From assembly GCA_021372515.1 (NCBI GenBank), contig JAJFUG010000104.1, forward strand, positions 1 to 22,724: a stretch of 22,724 bases of DNA, in the 5' to 3' direction. Shown here one piece after another: positions 15,638 to 22,681 of the stretch. Position 1 is the first letter of the stretch; each line of letters starts with the position of its first letter. The position numbers and the translations under genes were made by a program. Below the pieces are notes generated by a model. The model saw only the letters and a list, made by a program, of their open reading frames with translations. It did not search any database and was not told where the DNA came from. This DNA comes from a bacterium. Lineage in GTDB: Bacteria > Gemmatimonadota > Glassbacteria > GWA2-58-10.

Positions 15638-15667
15638 TTGACATTGAACAATAATAAAAAGTATACT
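15638..15667 (+). promoter_or_regulatory. Sigma70-type promoter for the sdh operon
   Basis: TTGACA (15638-15643) and TATACT (15662-15667) are separated by 18 nt of AT-rich sequence, a near-consensus promoter. Transcription would begin near 15,674, about 197 nt before sdhA. It is divergent from the infC promoter, with the two -35 boxes 43 bp apart. Confidence 0.78.
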
Positions 15668-15870
15668 GAAAAAATTCCACATTTGTTTCCTTCCGAAAAT
15701 AAGACCGTCATTTAAGATATTTTTCCGCTGAACGCTTGTCAATCTGATCCGTCGCGGGGGTTCGATGCGTTCCAGCGCGGCGGATACGGTCCGGCCGAAC
15801 AGACGAGCCGCCGCCGTTGCACCGGCGGAAGCGCCCGCTCCGCCGACCGGAGCTCTCGGGGAGCCGACTG

Positions 15871-17592
15871 ATGTCAGAGACCATCACCCACGATCTGCTT
15901 ATTCTGGGCAGCGGACTGGCCGGGCTGAGGGCCGCTCTCGAGGCCTCTATCCAGAGCCGCGGCAAGCTGGACATCGCTCTGGTAAGCAAGGTGCAGCTTA
16001 TGCGCTCGCACTCCGTGGCCGCCGAGGGCGGCACCGCGGCGGTGCTGCGCGAGGACGAGGGCGACAACCTCGACCTTCACGCCTGGGACACGGTCAAGGG
16101 CAGCGATTTTCTGGGCGACCAGGACGTGATCGCCCGCTTCGTGCGCCAGATGCCGGAGGAAATCCTTCAGCTCGAACACTGGGGCATTCCCTGGAGCCGG
16201 CGACCGGACGGCCGGATCGACCAGCGCGCGTTCGGCGGGCACAGTTTCCCCCGCGCCACCTACGCCGCCGACAAAACCGGCTTCTTCGAGATGCAGACCC
16301 TCTACGACACTCTGCTGCGCTTCCAGAACGTGACCCGCTACGACGAGTGGTTCATCAGCTCGCTGCTCGTGGAGGAGGGCCAGTTCCGCGGCCTGGCCGC
16401 CCTGGACATGGCCACCGGACAGATGCACACCCTGCTGGGCAAGGCCCTGATCATCGCCACCGGCGGGATCGGACGGATCATGGGCTTCACCACCTACTCG
16501 CACTCGGTGACCGGGGACGGGATCGCGATGGCCTACCGGGCCGGCCTCAAGATCAAGGACCTCGAATTCATGCAGTTCCATCCCACCGGGCTGATCCCCA
16601 GCGGCATCCTGATGACCGAGGGCTGCCGCGGCGAGGGCGGCTACCTTCGCAACCGCCTGGGCGAACGCTTCATGGAGCGCTACGCGTCCTCGATGATGGA
16701 GCTCGCCCCCCGCGACATCGTCTCGCGCTCGATCATGACCGAGATCGCCGAGGGCCGGGGCTTCGAGGGCCAGGACGGCCTGGACTACGTGCACCTGGAC
16801 CTGCGCCATCTGGGCGCGGACAAGATCAACGAGCGCCTGGGGTTCATCCGCGAGCTGTCGATGAAGTTCGTGGACGTGGACCCGGTGGACGACCCGGTGC
16901 CGATCCGGCCGGTATTCCATTACACCATGGGCGGCATTCACACCGACATCGACGGCGCCACCTCGCTGCGCGGAATCTGGGCCGCGGGCGAGTGCTCCTG
17001 TGTCAGCCTGCACGGGGCCAACCGCCTGGGCACCAACTCCACGGCCGAATGCCTGGCCTGGGGCAAGTTCACCGGGACCGCGGCCGCGCGCTACATCACG
17101 GAGGAGTACACCGGCCAGCCCGTAGTGCCCAAAGGCGCAGCGGAGGCGGCCCGCGCCTGGGTGTTCGACGATATCCTGCGGCGCGACGGCGGCGAGTCGA
17201 TCTACGAGATTCGCAAGGCCCTGCGCCGCGCCTGCGACCAGCACCTGGCCGTGTTCCGCACCGGAGAGGGCCTGGCAGCCGGGCTGAACGCGGTCCGCGC
17301 GCTCAAGGAGCGTTTCGGGAACATCAAGGTCCACGACAGCAGCCGGGTCTACAACCTCGACCTGGTCTACGCCCTGGAACTGAGTTTCATGCTCGACATC
17401 GCCGAGATCGCGTTCATGGGGGCGCTGGCGCGCCAGGAATCGCGCGGCGGGCACGCCCGGCGCGATTTCACCAAACGCGATGACGAGAACTGGCTCAGGC
17501 ACACCCTGGCGGTCGCCACGCCAGAGGGCCCGAAGCTGGACTACTGTCCGGTGAACATTTCCATGTGGAAGCCGGTCGAGCGGAAATACTGA
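15871..17592 (+). CDS. sdhA: Succinate dehydrogenase/fumarate reductase flavoprotein subunit
   Basis: SdhA oxidises succinate to fumarate with covalently bound FAD, on the cytoplasmic side of the membrane complex. The 573-aa protein shows the Rossmann FAD motif LLILGSGLAGLRAAL (about 9-23), the FAD-linking His47 in RSHSVAAEGG, the capping-domain stretch FHPTG, EGCRGEGGYLRN, APRDIVSRSI, HYTMGGIHTD, and the C-terminal FAD motif GECSCVSLHGANRLGTNS. I chose the ATG at 15871: GGGGAG lies 8 nt upstream and the protein begins MSETITHDLLI. The frame is open upstream but without family similarity. Fumarate reductase activity cannot be excluded from sequence alone. sdhC follows after 69 bp. Confidence 0.95.
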   Translation: MSETITHDLLILGSGLAGLRAALEASIQSRGKLDIALVSKVQLMRSHSVAAEGGTAAVLREDEGDNLDLHAWDTVKGSDFLGDQDVIARFVRQMPEEILQLEHWGIPWSRRPDGRIDQRAFGGHSFPRATYAADKTGFFEMQTLYDTLLRFQNVTRYDEWFISSLLVEEGQFRGLAALDMATGQMHTLLGKALIIATGGIGRIMGFTTYSHSVTGDGIAMAYRAGLKIKDLEFMQFHPTGLIPSGILMTEGCRGEGGYLRNRLGERFMERYASSMMELAPRDIVSRSIMTEIAEGRGFEGQDGLDYVHLDLRHLGADKINERLGFIRELSMKFVDVDPVDDPVPIRPVFHYTMGGIHTDIDGATSLRGIWAAGECSCVSLHGANRLGTNSTAECLAWGKFTGTAAARYITEEYTGQPVVPKGAAEAARAWVFDDILRRDGGESIYEIRKALRRACDQHLAVFRTGEGLAAGLNAVRALKERFGNIKVHDSSRVYNLDLVYALELSFMLDIAEIAFMGALARQESRGGHARRDFTKRDDENWLRHTLAVATPEGPKLDYCPVNISMWKPVERKY

Positions 17593-17661
17593 GCCGCAAG
17601 GCCCGTTCCCCGCCACGGCCAGCAACCCGAGGCCATAAGCCAAGCTCTCCGGAGGGACGAG

Positions 17662-18111
17662 ATGAAACAGCCGTCCACAGTCAAAACCACCTACCCCAAC
17701 CGGCTGGGAGTGAGGGGCTGGGCCTACGGCGGGCGCTACAGGCTGGAGCGCTACCTCTACACCCTGCAGCGGATCACCGGCCTGGGCGTGCTGCTCTACC
17801 TTCCCATGCACCTGGTGGTAACGGCACAGAAAACGAACCAGGCCCACTGGGAGACCGTGATGGGCCTGGTAAACCGGGGCCTTCTGCCCTGGGGCGAGTG
17901 GCTTGTGTTCGCCGGGGCGGTGTTCCACGCGCTCAACGGCCTGCGACTGGGCGCGACCGAGCTGGGTTTCGCCCTGCGCCCGCCGCAGCGCCCGCTCTAC
18001 CCGTTCACCCTGGCCTCGGGCCGTCAGCGGCCCCTGGTCTGGATGGTCCTTCTGCTGGCCGTGGTGATCGTGGGCTACGGCACGCTCGAATTCATGTCCG
18101 TGCACCACTGA
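17662..18111 (+). CDS. sdhC: Succinate dehydrogenase cytochrome b subunit SdhC
   Basis: SdhC is one of two membrane anchors that bind heme b and quinone. The 149-aa protein has a soluble N terminus ending in RLERYLYTLQRITGLG, which is the family entry helix, and three predicted membrane segments at about 38-55, 78-97 and 126-143. His89 in FHALNGLRLG fits the heme-ligand H-x3-G-x-R pattern. The ATG at 17662 has GGAGGG 5 nt upstream. It sits between sdhA and sdhD. Confidence 0.88.
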   Translation: MKQPSTVKTTYPNRLGVRGWAYGGRYRLERYLYTLQRITGLGVLLYLPMHLVVTAQKTNQAHWETVMGLVNRGLLPWGEWLVFAGAVFHALNGLRLGATELGFALRPPQRPLYPFTLASGRQRPLVWMVLLLAVVIVGYGTLEFMSVHH

Positions 18112-18133
18112 GAGGCCGCGAGGAGAGACGCAA

Positions 18134-18505
18134 ATGATCCGGGAATCGACGCTCTGGTACCTGTTCCTGCTGGCCGGCCTGGTTCTGCTGGCCGTACTGG
18201 GAATCCATTACGGAGTGATGCACCTGGGCGGGCTGTTCGGGGCGCCGCGCGCCGAGGTGCTCAGCTTCGCCTCGGTCAGCGCGCGCTCGGCCCGGGTATT
18301 CTATATGGTGGTCTACCTTGTCCTGCTGGCGGCCGCGTTGTACCACGGGCTGTACGGGCTGCGGGCGGTGGTGTACGAGCTGTCGGCCCTGCCCTGGGGG
18401 CTGCGCAAAGCCGTGGGGCGTCTGCTGGCCGTGGCCGGGCTGGGGTTCTTCATCTACGGCTCCTGGGCCATAATCAGCGGCTTCCTGGCGCCGGGAGGGA
18501 TGTGA
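18134..18505 (+). CDS. sdhD: Succinate dehydrogenase membrane anchor subunit SdhD
   Basis: This 123-aa protein has three hydrophobic membrane segments (about 7-30, 55-78 and 94-117) and His71 in LYHGLYGLRAV, again the H-x3-G-x-R pattern of a heme-binding anchor. SdhD is weakly conserved, so the assignment rests on size, topology, this histidine and position between sdhC and sdhB. The ATG at 18134 has AGGAGA about 8 nt upstream. The stop is 1 bp before the sdhB start. Confidence 0.85.
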   Translation: MIRESTLWYLFLLAGLVLLAVLGIHYGVMHLGGLFGAPRAEVLSFASVSARSARVFYMVVYLVLLAAALYHGLYGLRAVVYELSALPWGLRKAVGRLLAVAGLGFFIYGSWAIISGFLAPGGM

Positions 18506-18506
18506 G

Positions 18507-19358
18507 ATGGCCGACAATGGGCACAAGGGCCGCGAGCTGTACGGGCACGAGATCGAGTTCAAGGTACTGCGCTATGCCCCGGACAAGGACAAGCGGCCGT
18601 ATTTCAGGAGCTACAGGCTGATACTCAAGCGCGGCATGACCGTGCTGGATGCCCTGATGCAGATCAAGGAGACCCAGGACCCCACCCTCAGCTACCGTAA
18701 AAGCTGCCGGATGGGTATCTGCGGCTCCTGCGCCATGTATGTCAACGGCAAGCCGGTGCTCACCTGCCAGACCCAGGTGGTGGAGCTGGGCAGCACGTTG
18801 ATCGAGGTGCGGCCCCTGCCCAATTTCCCGATTCTGCGCGACCTGGTGCCGGACCTCAGCACTTTCTTCGCCGCGCATGAGTCGGTGCGGCCACATATCA
18901 TCCGCCAGAACCCGGACGAGGTGGACTCAGTCGAGGGCGAGTACATCCAGAGCCCCGGGCAGTTGGAGCGCTACCTCCAGTTCGCCTATTGTATCAAGTG
19001 CGCCGCCTGCGTGGCCGCCTGCCCCACCAGCGCCACGGATTCCTCGTTCACCGGCCCCCAGGCCCTGGGCGCAGCCTACCGCTACGTGGCCGACACCCGT
19101 GACGAAGGCATGGAGCAGCGGACCGCAGCCCTGGACCACCCGCACGGCCTGTGGCGCTGCCATTTCGCCGGGGCCTGCTCGGAGGCCTGTCCCAAGGGCG
19201 TGGACCCGGCCCTGGGCATCCAGTTGCTCAAGCGCGAGATACTCAAGCAGCGACTGGGCGCCGGTCCGCGCGACTCCGCCCGCCTTAGGCCGCCCCAGAC
19301 CGGGAAAGCCCGGCGCGAGGGCATCCCGGAAGCCCCCCGGAAAACAGCAGGCGATTGA
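18507..19358 (+). CDS. sdhB: Succinate dehydrogenase iron-sulfur subunit SdhB
   Basis: SdhB passes electrons from FAD to quinone through three iron-sulfur clusters. The 283-aa protein has the [2Fe-2S] cysteines Cys67, Cys72, Cys75 and Cys87 (CRMGICGSC...C), then Cys162, Cys165 and Cys168 in CIKCAAC and Cys172, with Cys218, Cys224 and Cys228 in CHFAGACSEACPKG completing the [4Fe-4S] and [3Fe-4S] sets. The cluster pattern is complete. About 30 residues at the C terminus are Arg/Pro-rich and low in complexity, beyond the usual end. The ATG at 18507 follows sdhD by 1 bp with GGAGGG upstream. A strong terminator follows. Confidence 0.95.
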   Translation: MADNGHKGRELYGHEIEFKVLRYAPDKDKRPYFRSYRLILKRGMTVLDALMQIKETQDPTLSYRKSCRMGICGSCAMYVNGKPVLTCQTQVVELGSTLIEVRPLPNFPILRDLVPDLSTFFAAHESVRPHIIRQNPDEVDSVEGEYIQSPGQLERYLQFAYCIKCAACVAACPTSATDSSFTGPQALGAAYRYVADTRDEGMEQRTAALDHPHGLWRCHFAGACSEACPKGVDPALGIQLLKREILKQRLGAGPRDSARLRPPQTGKARREGIPEAPRKTAGD

Positions 19359-19373
19359 AAAGCGGTGATAGAC

Positions 19374-19409
19374 GAAGGCAGGCTTTCGAGTCTGCCTTCT
19401 TTAGTTTTT
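19374..19409 (+). terminator. Intrinsic terminator after sdhB
   Basis: GAAGGCAG (19374-19381) and CTGCCTTC (19392-19399) form a perfect 8-bp stem with a 10-nt loop, followed by the T-rich tail TTTAGTTTTT. It starts 15 nt after the sdhB stop and closes the sdh operon. Confidence 0.9.
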
Positions 19410-19471
19410 CGTTAGAATATCGAGTATCCATTTCCCAACATTCAGACTACTCAGAAATTTCTTTGTTCGTC

Positions 19472-19499
19472 TTGACAGAAAAAGATTAAATTATAACTT
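19472..19499 (+). promoter_or_regulatory. Probable promoter for the two unknown genes
   Basis: TTGACA at 19472-19477 is followed by AT-rich sequence with TAACTT at 19494-19499 (16-nt spacer) or TATAAC at 19492-19497 (14 nt). The -35 box is perfect and the -10 is ambiguous. A second possibility is TTGAAA at 19498-19503 with TAGGAT 17 nt further on. One of these likely drives the gene at 19553. Confidence 0.5.
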
Positions 19500-19552
19500 G
19501 AAAACACCGATTTTCTTATTTAGGATACAATTGCCGTAGCTGTTCCGCCCCT

Positions 19553-20470
19553 GTGACTGATTTCTCTCCTTCAATCCCGGCCGGGCAATTTATGGGATCG
19601 TTGTTGACATTCGCCGTGATCGCGGTCGTCCTGGGTCTGACCCTGTTCGGCTGGACACTGGTGCTGAAGCTCCAGCGCGACCGTAAAATTTCGGACCTCA
19701 AAATCCAGTACCTCCGCACCGCGGCCAGCGAAGAGTCGGCCTACCAGCATTATATCCAGGCCGAGCGCCAGCTCCAGGATCTCGAGCTCAAAGAGGAAAA
19801 ATGCCGCCAGACCATCTCGATCCTGAAAAGCAACATCATCGGACGGCGGAACGAGCTGCACGAGTTGATCGACAAGCTGCGCATAATCAAGCGCAAGTAC
19901 AGTCTGGTGGGCTCCGGGCGGATGAACCTGGATGACGATCTGGAGCTGACCAAGCTGACCAGCGAGGTGCGCTCGCGCCTGGTGCTGAACAACGAGGACA
20001 AGAAACGGGTCATTTTCGAGCGGATGAGGATCAAGGAAGCCGTGGCCTCGCTGACCGAGACGCGCCAGGAGACCGGCGAGCACGAGACGGCCTGGGAAAC
20101 AGTCCGCCGCGAGATGGACAAGATCGAGATCGATTTCCGCAAGCTGGACGAGGATGAGTTCGTCCGTTTCTGCAAGGCTTTCATCAAGAAACGCTCCGAG
20201 GAGGGTAGCCTCGACCCGGAACGGGAGATCATCAACCTGCTGCTGATGCTCAACAACAAGCAGGGCATGCTCTACGTTCGCCGGAAAGAGGCGGCCAAGG
20301 AGCCGACCACCTCCAGCCTCGACCTGATACATAAATACAATGAAGATATCCGCAAGCTGGAAATGCAGTTGCGGGTCAAGGCCAAGCGTCTCGGGATAAC
20401 CGCGCAACGGGTCGAGGAACTCAAGCGTCTGTTCGTCTCGGGCAAAAGCGCCACCACCGCGGGAGCCTGA
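19553..20470 (+). CDS. Unknown single-pass membrane coiled-coil protein
   Basis: I do not recognise this 305-aa protein. It has one strongly hydrophobic segment at about residues 15-39 and otherwise long charged helices rich in Glu, Lys, Arg and Leu. Coiled-coil stretches are likely at about 45-115 and 150-200, with another near the C terminus (KYNEDIRKLEMQLRVKAKRL). There are no cysteine clusters or nucleotide-binding motifs. The topology suggests a membrane anchor with a long cytoplasmic rod. The start is GTG at 19553; a downstream ATG at 19592 would still keep the membrane segment, and neither has a strong ribosome-binding site. Codon use and GC content match its neighbours, so it looks native. 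The next gene starts 5 bp after its stop, so the two probably act together. Confidence 0.75.
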   Translation: MTDFSPSIPAGQFMGSLLTFAVIAVVLGLTLFGWTLVLKLQRDRKISDLKIQYLRTAASEESAYQHYIQAERQLQDLELKEEKCRQTISILKSNIIGRRNELHELIDKLRIIKRKYSLVGSGRMNLDDDLELTKLTSEVRSRLVLNNEDKKRVIFERMRIKEAVASLTETRQETGEHETAWETVRREMDKIEIDFRKLDEDEFVRFCKAFIKKRSEEGSLDPEREIINLLLMLNNKQGMLYVRRKEAAKEPTTSSLDLIHKYNEDIRKLEMQLRVKAKRLGITAQRVEELKRLFVSGKSATTAGA

Positions 20471-20475
20471 GCGCC

Positions 20476-21252
20476 ATGAGAGCCTTTACCGTATTGCTGC
20501 TCGCGGTATTGCTGCCGTTGGGCCTGAAAGCCCAGGACCAGCCAGCCGCCACTGCCGTTGCGGACACGGCCGGTCCCGCCGCGGCCGACACCGCCGTGGC
20601 CGCCCCGCCGGATACGTTCAGCCTGGAAGTGCCGGTCAGCCTCTCCGATACGATCCCGCCCGACCTGTACCAGATCGTGGACAACCTGGGACTCAACAGC
20701 TACACGGCGCGCCTTATCGCCCGTTTCCAGAGCATCCCCGACAAAATCGTGCTCGAGGCCCTGGCCCGCGCGGATGCACAGACCGGGATCAAGTACATCA
20801 ACGCCTTCGCGGTCAGCGAGGCGCTGAACCTGTTCTGCGGCCAGGACAGCCTCTGGGCGTCTTTTTTCTCGGACATCGAGCGCCAGTTGCGCGAGCCCAA
20901 CCTGCTGCGTTTCAATTTCCGGGACGACCAGAAATGGAAGAGCTACGCCCTGGATGAGCTGTTCTACAGCACGTTCTTCCAGGAGCTGCTGCTGGTGATG
21001 GGCAATATCGGTATCTATGGCTCGCGCGACGGCAGGCAGTGGCTGGCCGGCTGGCCCGAGCCGCTGCGCTGGAAATTCCGCGAGTACCGCTTCGAGTACA
21101 TGCCCGAGGAGGTGCGGGTCAAGGTGCTGGAGAACCTGCGCCAGGACACCAGCGCGGCGAGCTATTCCGGCACTGTCCACTTACAGCCCTCGCACCTCAT
21201 CCTGCCGGTCACCCCGGCCGATTCGGTCGAGTCACCCTACGTGGAGCCCTGA
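20476..21252 (+). CDS. Unknown secreted or periplasmic protein
   Basis: I do not recognise this 258-aa protein. It begins with a clear signal peptide (MRAFTVLLLAVLLPLGLKAQ, cleavage probably near residues 19-20), then an Ala/Pro/Asp-rich linker to about residue 45, then a mostly helical folded domain with many aromatic residues, especially FFSDIERQLREPNLLRF and WLAGWPEPLRWKFREYRFEY. There is no lipobox cysteine and no membrane segment after the signal. It probably works outside the cytoplasm. The ATG at 20476 lies 5 bp after the preceding coiled-coil gene, which points to a two-gene unit linking an inner-membrane rod to an exported partner; this is inference. pheA follows but has its own promoter. 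Confidence 0.8.
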   Translation: MRAFTVLLLAVLLPLGLKAQDQPAATAVADTAGPAAADTAVAAPPDTFSLEVPVSLSDTIPPDLYQIVDNLGLNSYTARLIARFQSIPDKIVLEALARADAQTGIKYINAFAVSEALNLFCGQDSLWASFFSDIERQLREPNLLRFNFRDDQKWKSYALDELFYSTFFQELLLVMGNIGIYGSRDGRQWLAGWPEPLRWKFREYRFEYMPEEVRVKVLENLRQDTSAASYSGTVHLQPSHLILPVTPADSVESPYVEP

Positions 21253-21278
21253 CCCCGCGGCGTCCCGCGCGCCCGGCG

Positions 21279-21307
21279 TTGACTTGACGGCTCCGTGGCG
21301 CTATCTT
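21279..21307 (+). promoter_or_regulatory. Sigma70-type promoter for pheA
   Basis: TTGACT (21279-21284) and TATCTT (21302-21307) are separated by 17 nt. Transcription would start near 21,314, about 46 nt before pheA. The 11 bases ending in the -10 box match those of the infC promoter. Confidence 0.72.
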
Positions 21308-21359
21308 TGCCTTGACCGGACAGCCGTTTACCCCTCGACTTTTTTAGGACAGACCGACC

Positions 21360-22169
21360 ATGCAGATCGCCATACTCGGCCCGCAGGGTACTTTTTCACA
21401 CGAGGCGGCCCTGGCGCTCGACCCGCAGGCCACGGTGGTTTTCGAGCGCACGATCCGGGACGTGGTGGACAAGGTGGGTTCGGGCGGCGCCGAAAGCGGC
21501 CTGATCCCGCTGGAGAACTCGGTGGCCGGCAGCGTGGGCGAGACCCTGGACGCCCTGACAGACACGGACCTGACCGTTACCCGCGAGGTGATCCACCCGG
21601 TGGTGCAGAACCTGGCCGGGCTGGCCGCCGCGACCGAGGTGCGCACCGTGCTGGCCCACCCGCAGTCCTACGCCCAGTGCGAGAATTTCCTGCGGCGCAA
21701 CTACCCCGCGGCCGAGATCGTGCAGACCTCCTCCAACGGACGAAGCGCCGAGATGCTGCTGGAGAGCGGACGGGCCGACATGGCGGCGATAGTCCCCGAG
21801 CTGGCGATCGGCCTCTACGGCCTGACCCGTCTGCGCGCCTCGATCCAGGACAACCGCTACAATGTCACCCGGTTCGTACAGGTGGGTCGCGAGATGCCCG
21901 CCAGCTCGGGCTACGACCGCACCAGCCTGGCCCTCTACCCCCAGACCGACCACCCGGGTCTGCTGTTCAAGCTGCTGGGGCAGTTCGCCCAGCGCGGGGT
22001 GAACCTGAGCAAGATCGAATCGCGCCCCTCGAAAGGCCGCCTTGGGGATTACATATTTTTTGTGGATGTCCAGGGCCATATCCAGGACCAGCCGGTGGCC
22101 GAGGCTCTGGAACAGTTGCGCAAGATGGCCTTTATCAAAGTGTTGGGCAGCTATCCCCGCCAGTACTGA
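21360..22169 (+). CDS. pheA: Prephenate dehydratase
   Basis: This enzyme converts prephenate to phenylpyruvate in phenylalanine synthesis. It is the stand-alone form (269 aa), without a fused chorismate mutase. It begins IAILGPQGTFSHEAAL, has GLIPLENSVAGSV (about 47-59, the conserved P-x-E-N-S region), the catalytic TRF motif at residues 170-172 in NRYNVTRFVQVG, and a C-terminal ACT domain (about 186-262) with the ESRP phenylalanine-binding motif at 220-223. Feedback inhibition by Phe is therefore likely. The ATG at 21360 is the only sensible start, with a weak AGGA upstream. It has its own promoter and is not obviously linked to the unknown genes before it. Confidence 0.96.
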   Translation: MQIAILGPQGTFSHEAALALDPQATVVFERTIRDVVDKVGSGGAESGLIPLENSVAGSVGETLDALTDTDLTVTREVIHPVVQNLAGLAAATEVRTVLAHPQSYAQCENFLRRNYPAAEIVQTSSNGRSAEMLLESGRADMAAIVPELAIGLYGLTRLRASIQDNRYNVTRFVQVGREMPASSGYDRTSLALYPQTDHPGLLFKLLGQFAQRGVNLSKIESRPSKGRLGDYIFFVDVQGHIQDQPVAEALEQLRKMAFIKVLGSYPRQY

Positions 22170-22188
22170 ACCCATCCTCCCCCTTCGA

Positions 22189-22217
22189 TTGACAGCCCGC
22201 GCCCAAGTGTGTAGATT
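22189..22217 (+). promoter_or_regulatory. Sigma70-type promoter downstream of pheA
   Basis: TTGACA (22189-22194) and TAGATT (22212-22217) are separated by 17 nt, about 20 bp after the pheA stop. Transcription would start near 22,224 and run into a region without a visible gene. Confidence 0.65.
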
Positions 22218-22289
22218 GTGGCACGTTCGGCGGGAAAATTCCGGCCGTGTCAGCAAGTCACACGTTATCCTGATAGCAAACTCAGGCTG

Positions 22290-22312
22290 AAAGCGTATGC
22301 TTTTCTGTTTTT
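22290..22312 (+). terminator. Weak terminator-like hairpin
   Basis: AAAGC (22290-22294) and GCTTT (22299-22303) form a 5-bp stem with a 4-nt loop, followed by TCTGTTTTT. The stem is short, so termination may be partial. It could end either pheA transcripts or a short RNA from the promoter at 22189. Confidence 0.4.
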
Positions 22313-22371
22313 ACTTCTTTCGATTCGGCGCAGCATTGTTCGGTTAGATTTTTGCTATAGAATGTTATGGG

Positions 22372-22386
22372 CGAACACAGTGTTCG
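22372..22386. promoter_or_regulatory. Perfect 15-bp palindrome, possible operator
   Basis: CGAACAC and GTGTTCG are separated by one base. It lies about 10 bp downstream of TGCTATAGA (22353-22361), which resembles an extended -10 element. A repressor binding here would overlap the start of transcription. The repeat resembles a LexA box but has a 5-bp rather than 4-bp centre. Confidence 0.4.
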
Positions 22387-22424
22387 TATCGGAATAACTC
22401 GATCCCGGGTCAAAGCCAAACCCC

Positions 22425-22466
22425 GTGCGGCTGACAGGCCGCCGCTGTTGCCTTTGGGGGCCGCAC
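22425..22466. repeat. Stem-loop in the right-end region
   Basis: GTGCGGC (22425-22431) and GCCGCAC (22460-22466) form a perfect 7-bp stem around a 28-nt GC-rich loop. CAAAG at 22411-22415 can also pair with CTTTG inside the loop (22452-22456), so a pseudoknot is possible. The strand of use is unknown. Confidence 0.35.
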
Positions 22467-22538
22467 CTGTCTGAGCCTCCCGCCAGGGTAGCGTTTAATT
22501 GAGCGAGAAACGGCCGGGGCTGTAATTGCCGCACTGTC

Positions 22539-22565
22539 CGGCGGCGATTCGCGGCAGCGCCGCCG
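22539..22565. repeat. GC-rich stem-loop in the right-end region
   Basis: CGGCGGCG (22539-22546) and CGCCGCCG (22558-22565) form an 8-bp stem with an 11-nt loop. No T run follows on either strand. Confidence 0.4.
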
Positions 22566-22657
22566 CTGCAACGCGGGAGCGGAATTAAGACTCCGTAAAC
22601 ACTTAAGATTGACGCAGAGTCTCGGTTTGGACGAGTTTGCGGCCCCCGCTGGCTTTG

Positions 22658-22681
22658 CTGCTTTGGCCGAAACCAAAGCAG
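22658..22681. repeat. Perfect 9-bp hairpin near the window end
   Basis: CTGCTTTGG (22658-22666) and CCAAAGCAG (22673-22681) form a perfect 9-bp stem with a 6-nt loop, CCGAAA. There is no T run on either strand, so it is not an intrinsic terminator. It may belong to the leader of a gene beyond the window. Confidence 0.5.

Larger units (their letters stand above)
15267..15870. other. Divergent intergenic region infC/sdhA
   Basis: This 604-bp region contains no convincing gene. Its left half is the leader of infC on the minus strand, with an attenuator-like terminator and upstream hairpins. Two strong promoters sit back to back near 15,566-15,667. The right part (15,674-15,870) is the sdhA leader; it becomes GC-rich near sdhA and shows no clear riboswitch or regulator site that I can name. 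Confidence 0.7.

Noticed and set aside
15512-15742. 76-codon minus-strand frame in the infC/sdhA gap
   Set aside because: It spans both promoters, lacks a ribosome-binding site and has no recognisable features.
15874-18108. Long minus-strand frame (744 codons) antisense to sdhA and sdhC
   Set aside because: Antisense artefact; SdhA and SdhC carry all expected motifs.
22372-22386. LexA/SOS box
   Set aside because: The Bacillus-type box has GAAC and GTTC separated by 4 bp; here the spacing is 5 bp.
22355-22500. c-di-GMP-I (GEMM) riboswitch
   Set aside because: A CAAAGCC segment and a later GGGTAGCG looked suggestive, but the GNRA tetraloop hairpin and its receptor, and the rest of the conserved core, are not present.
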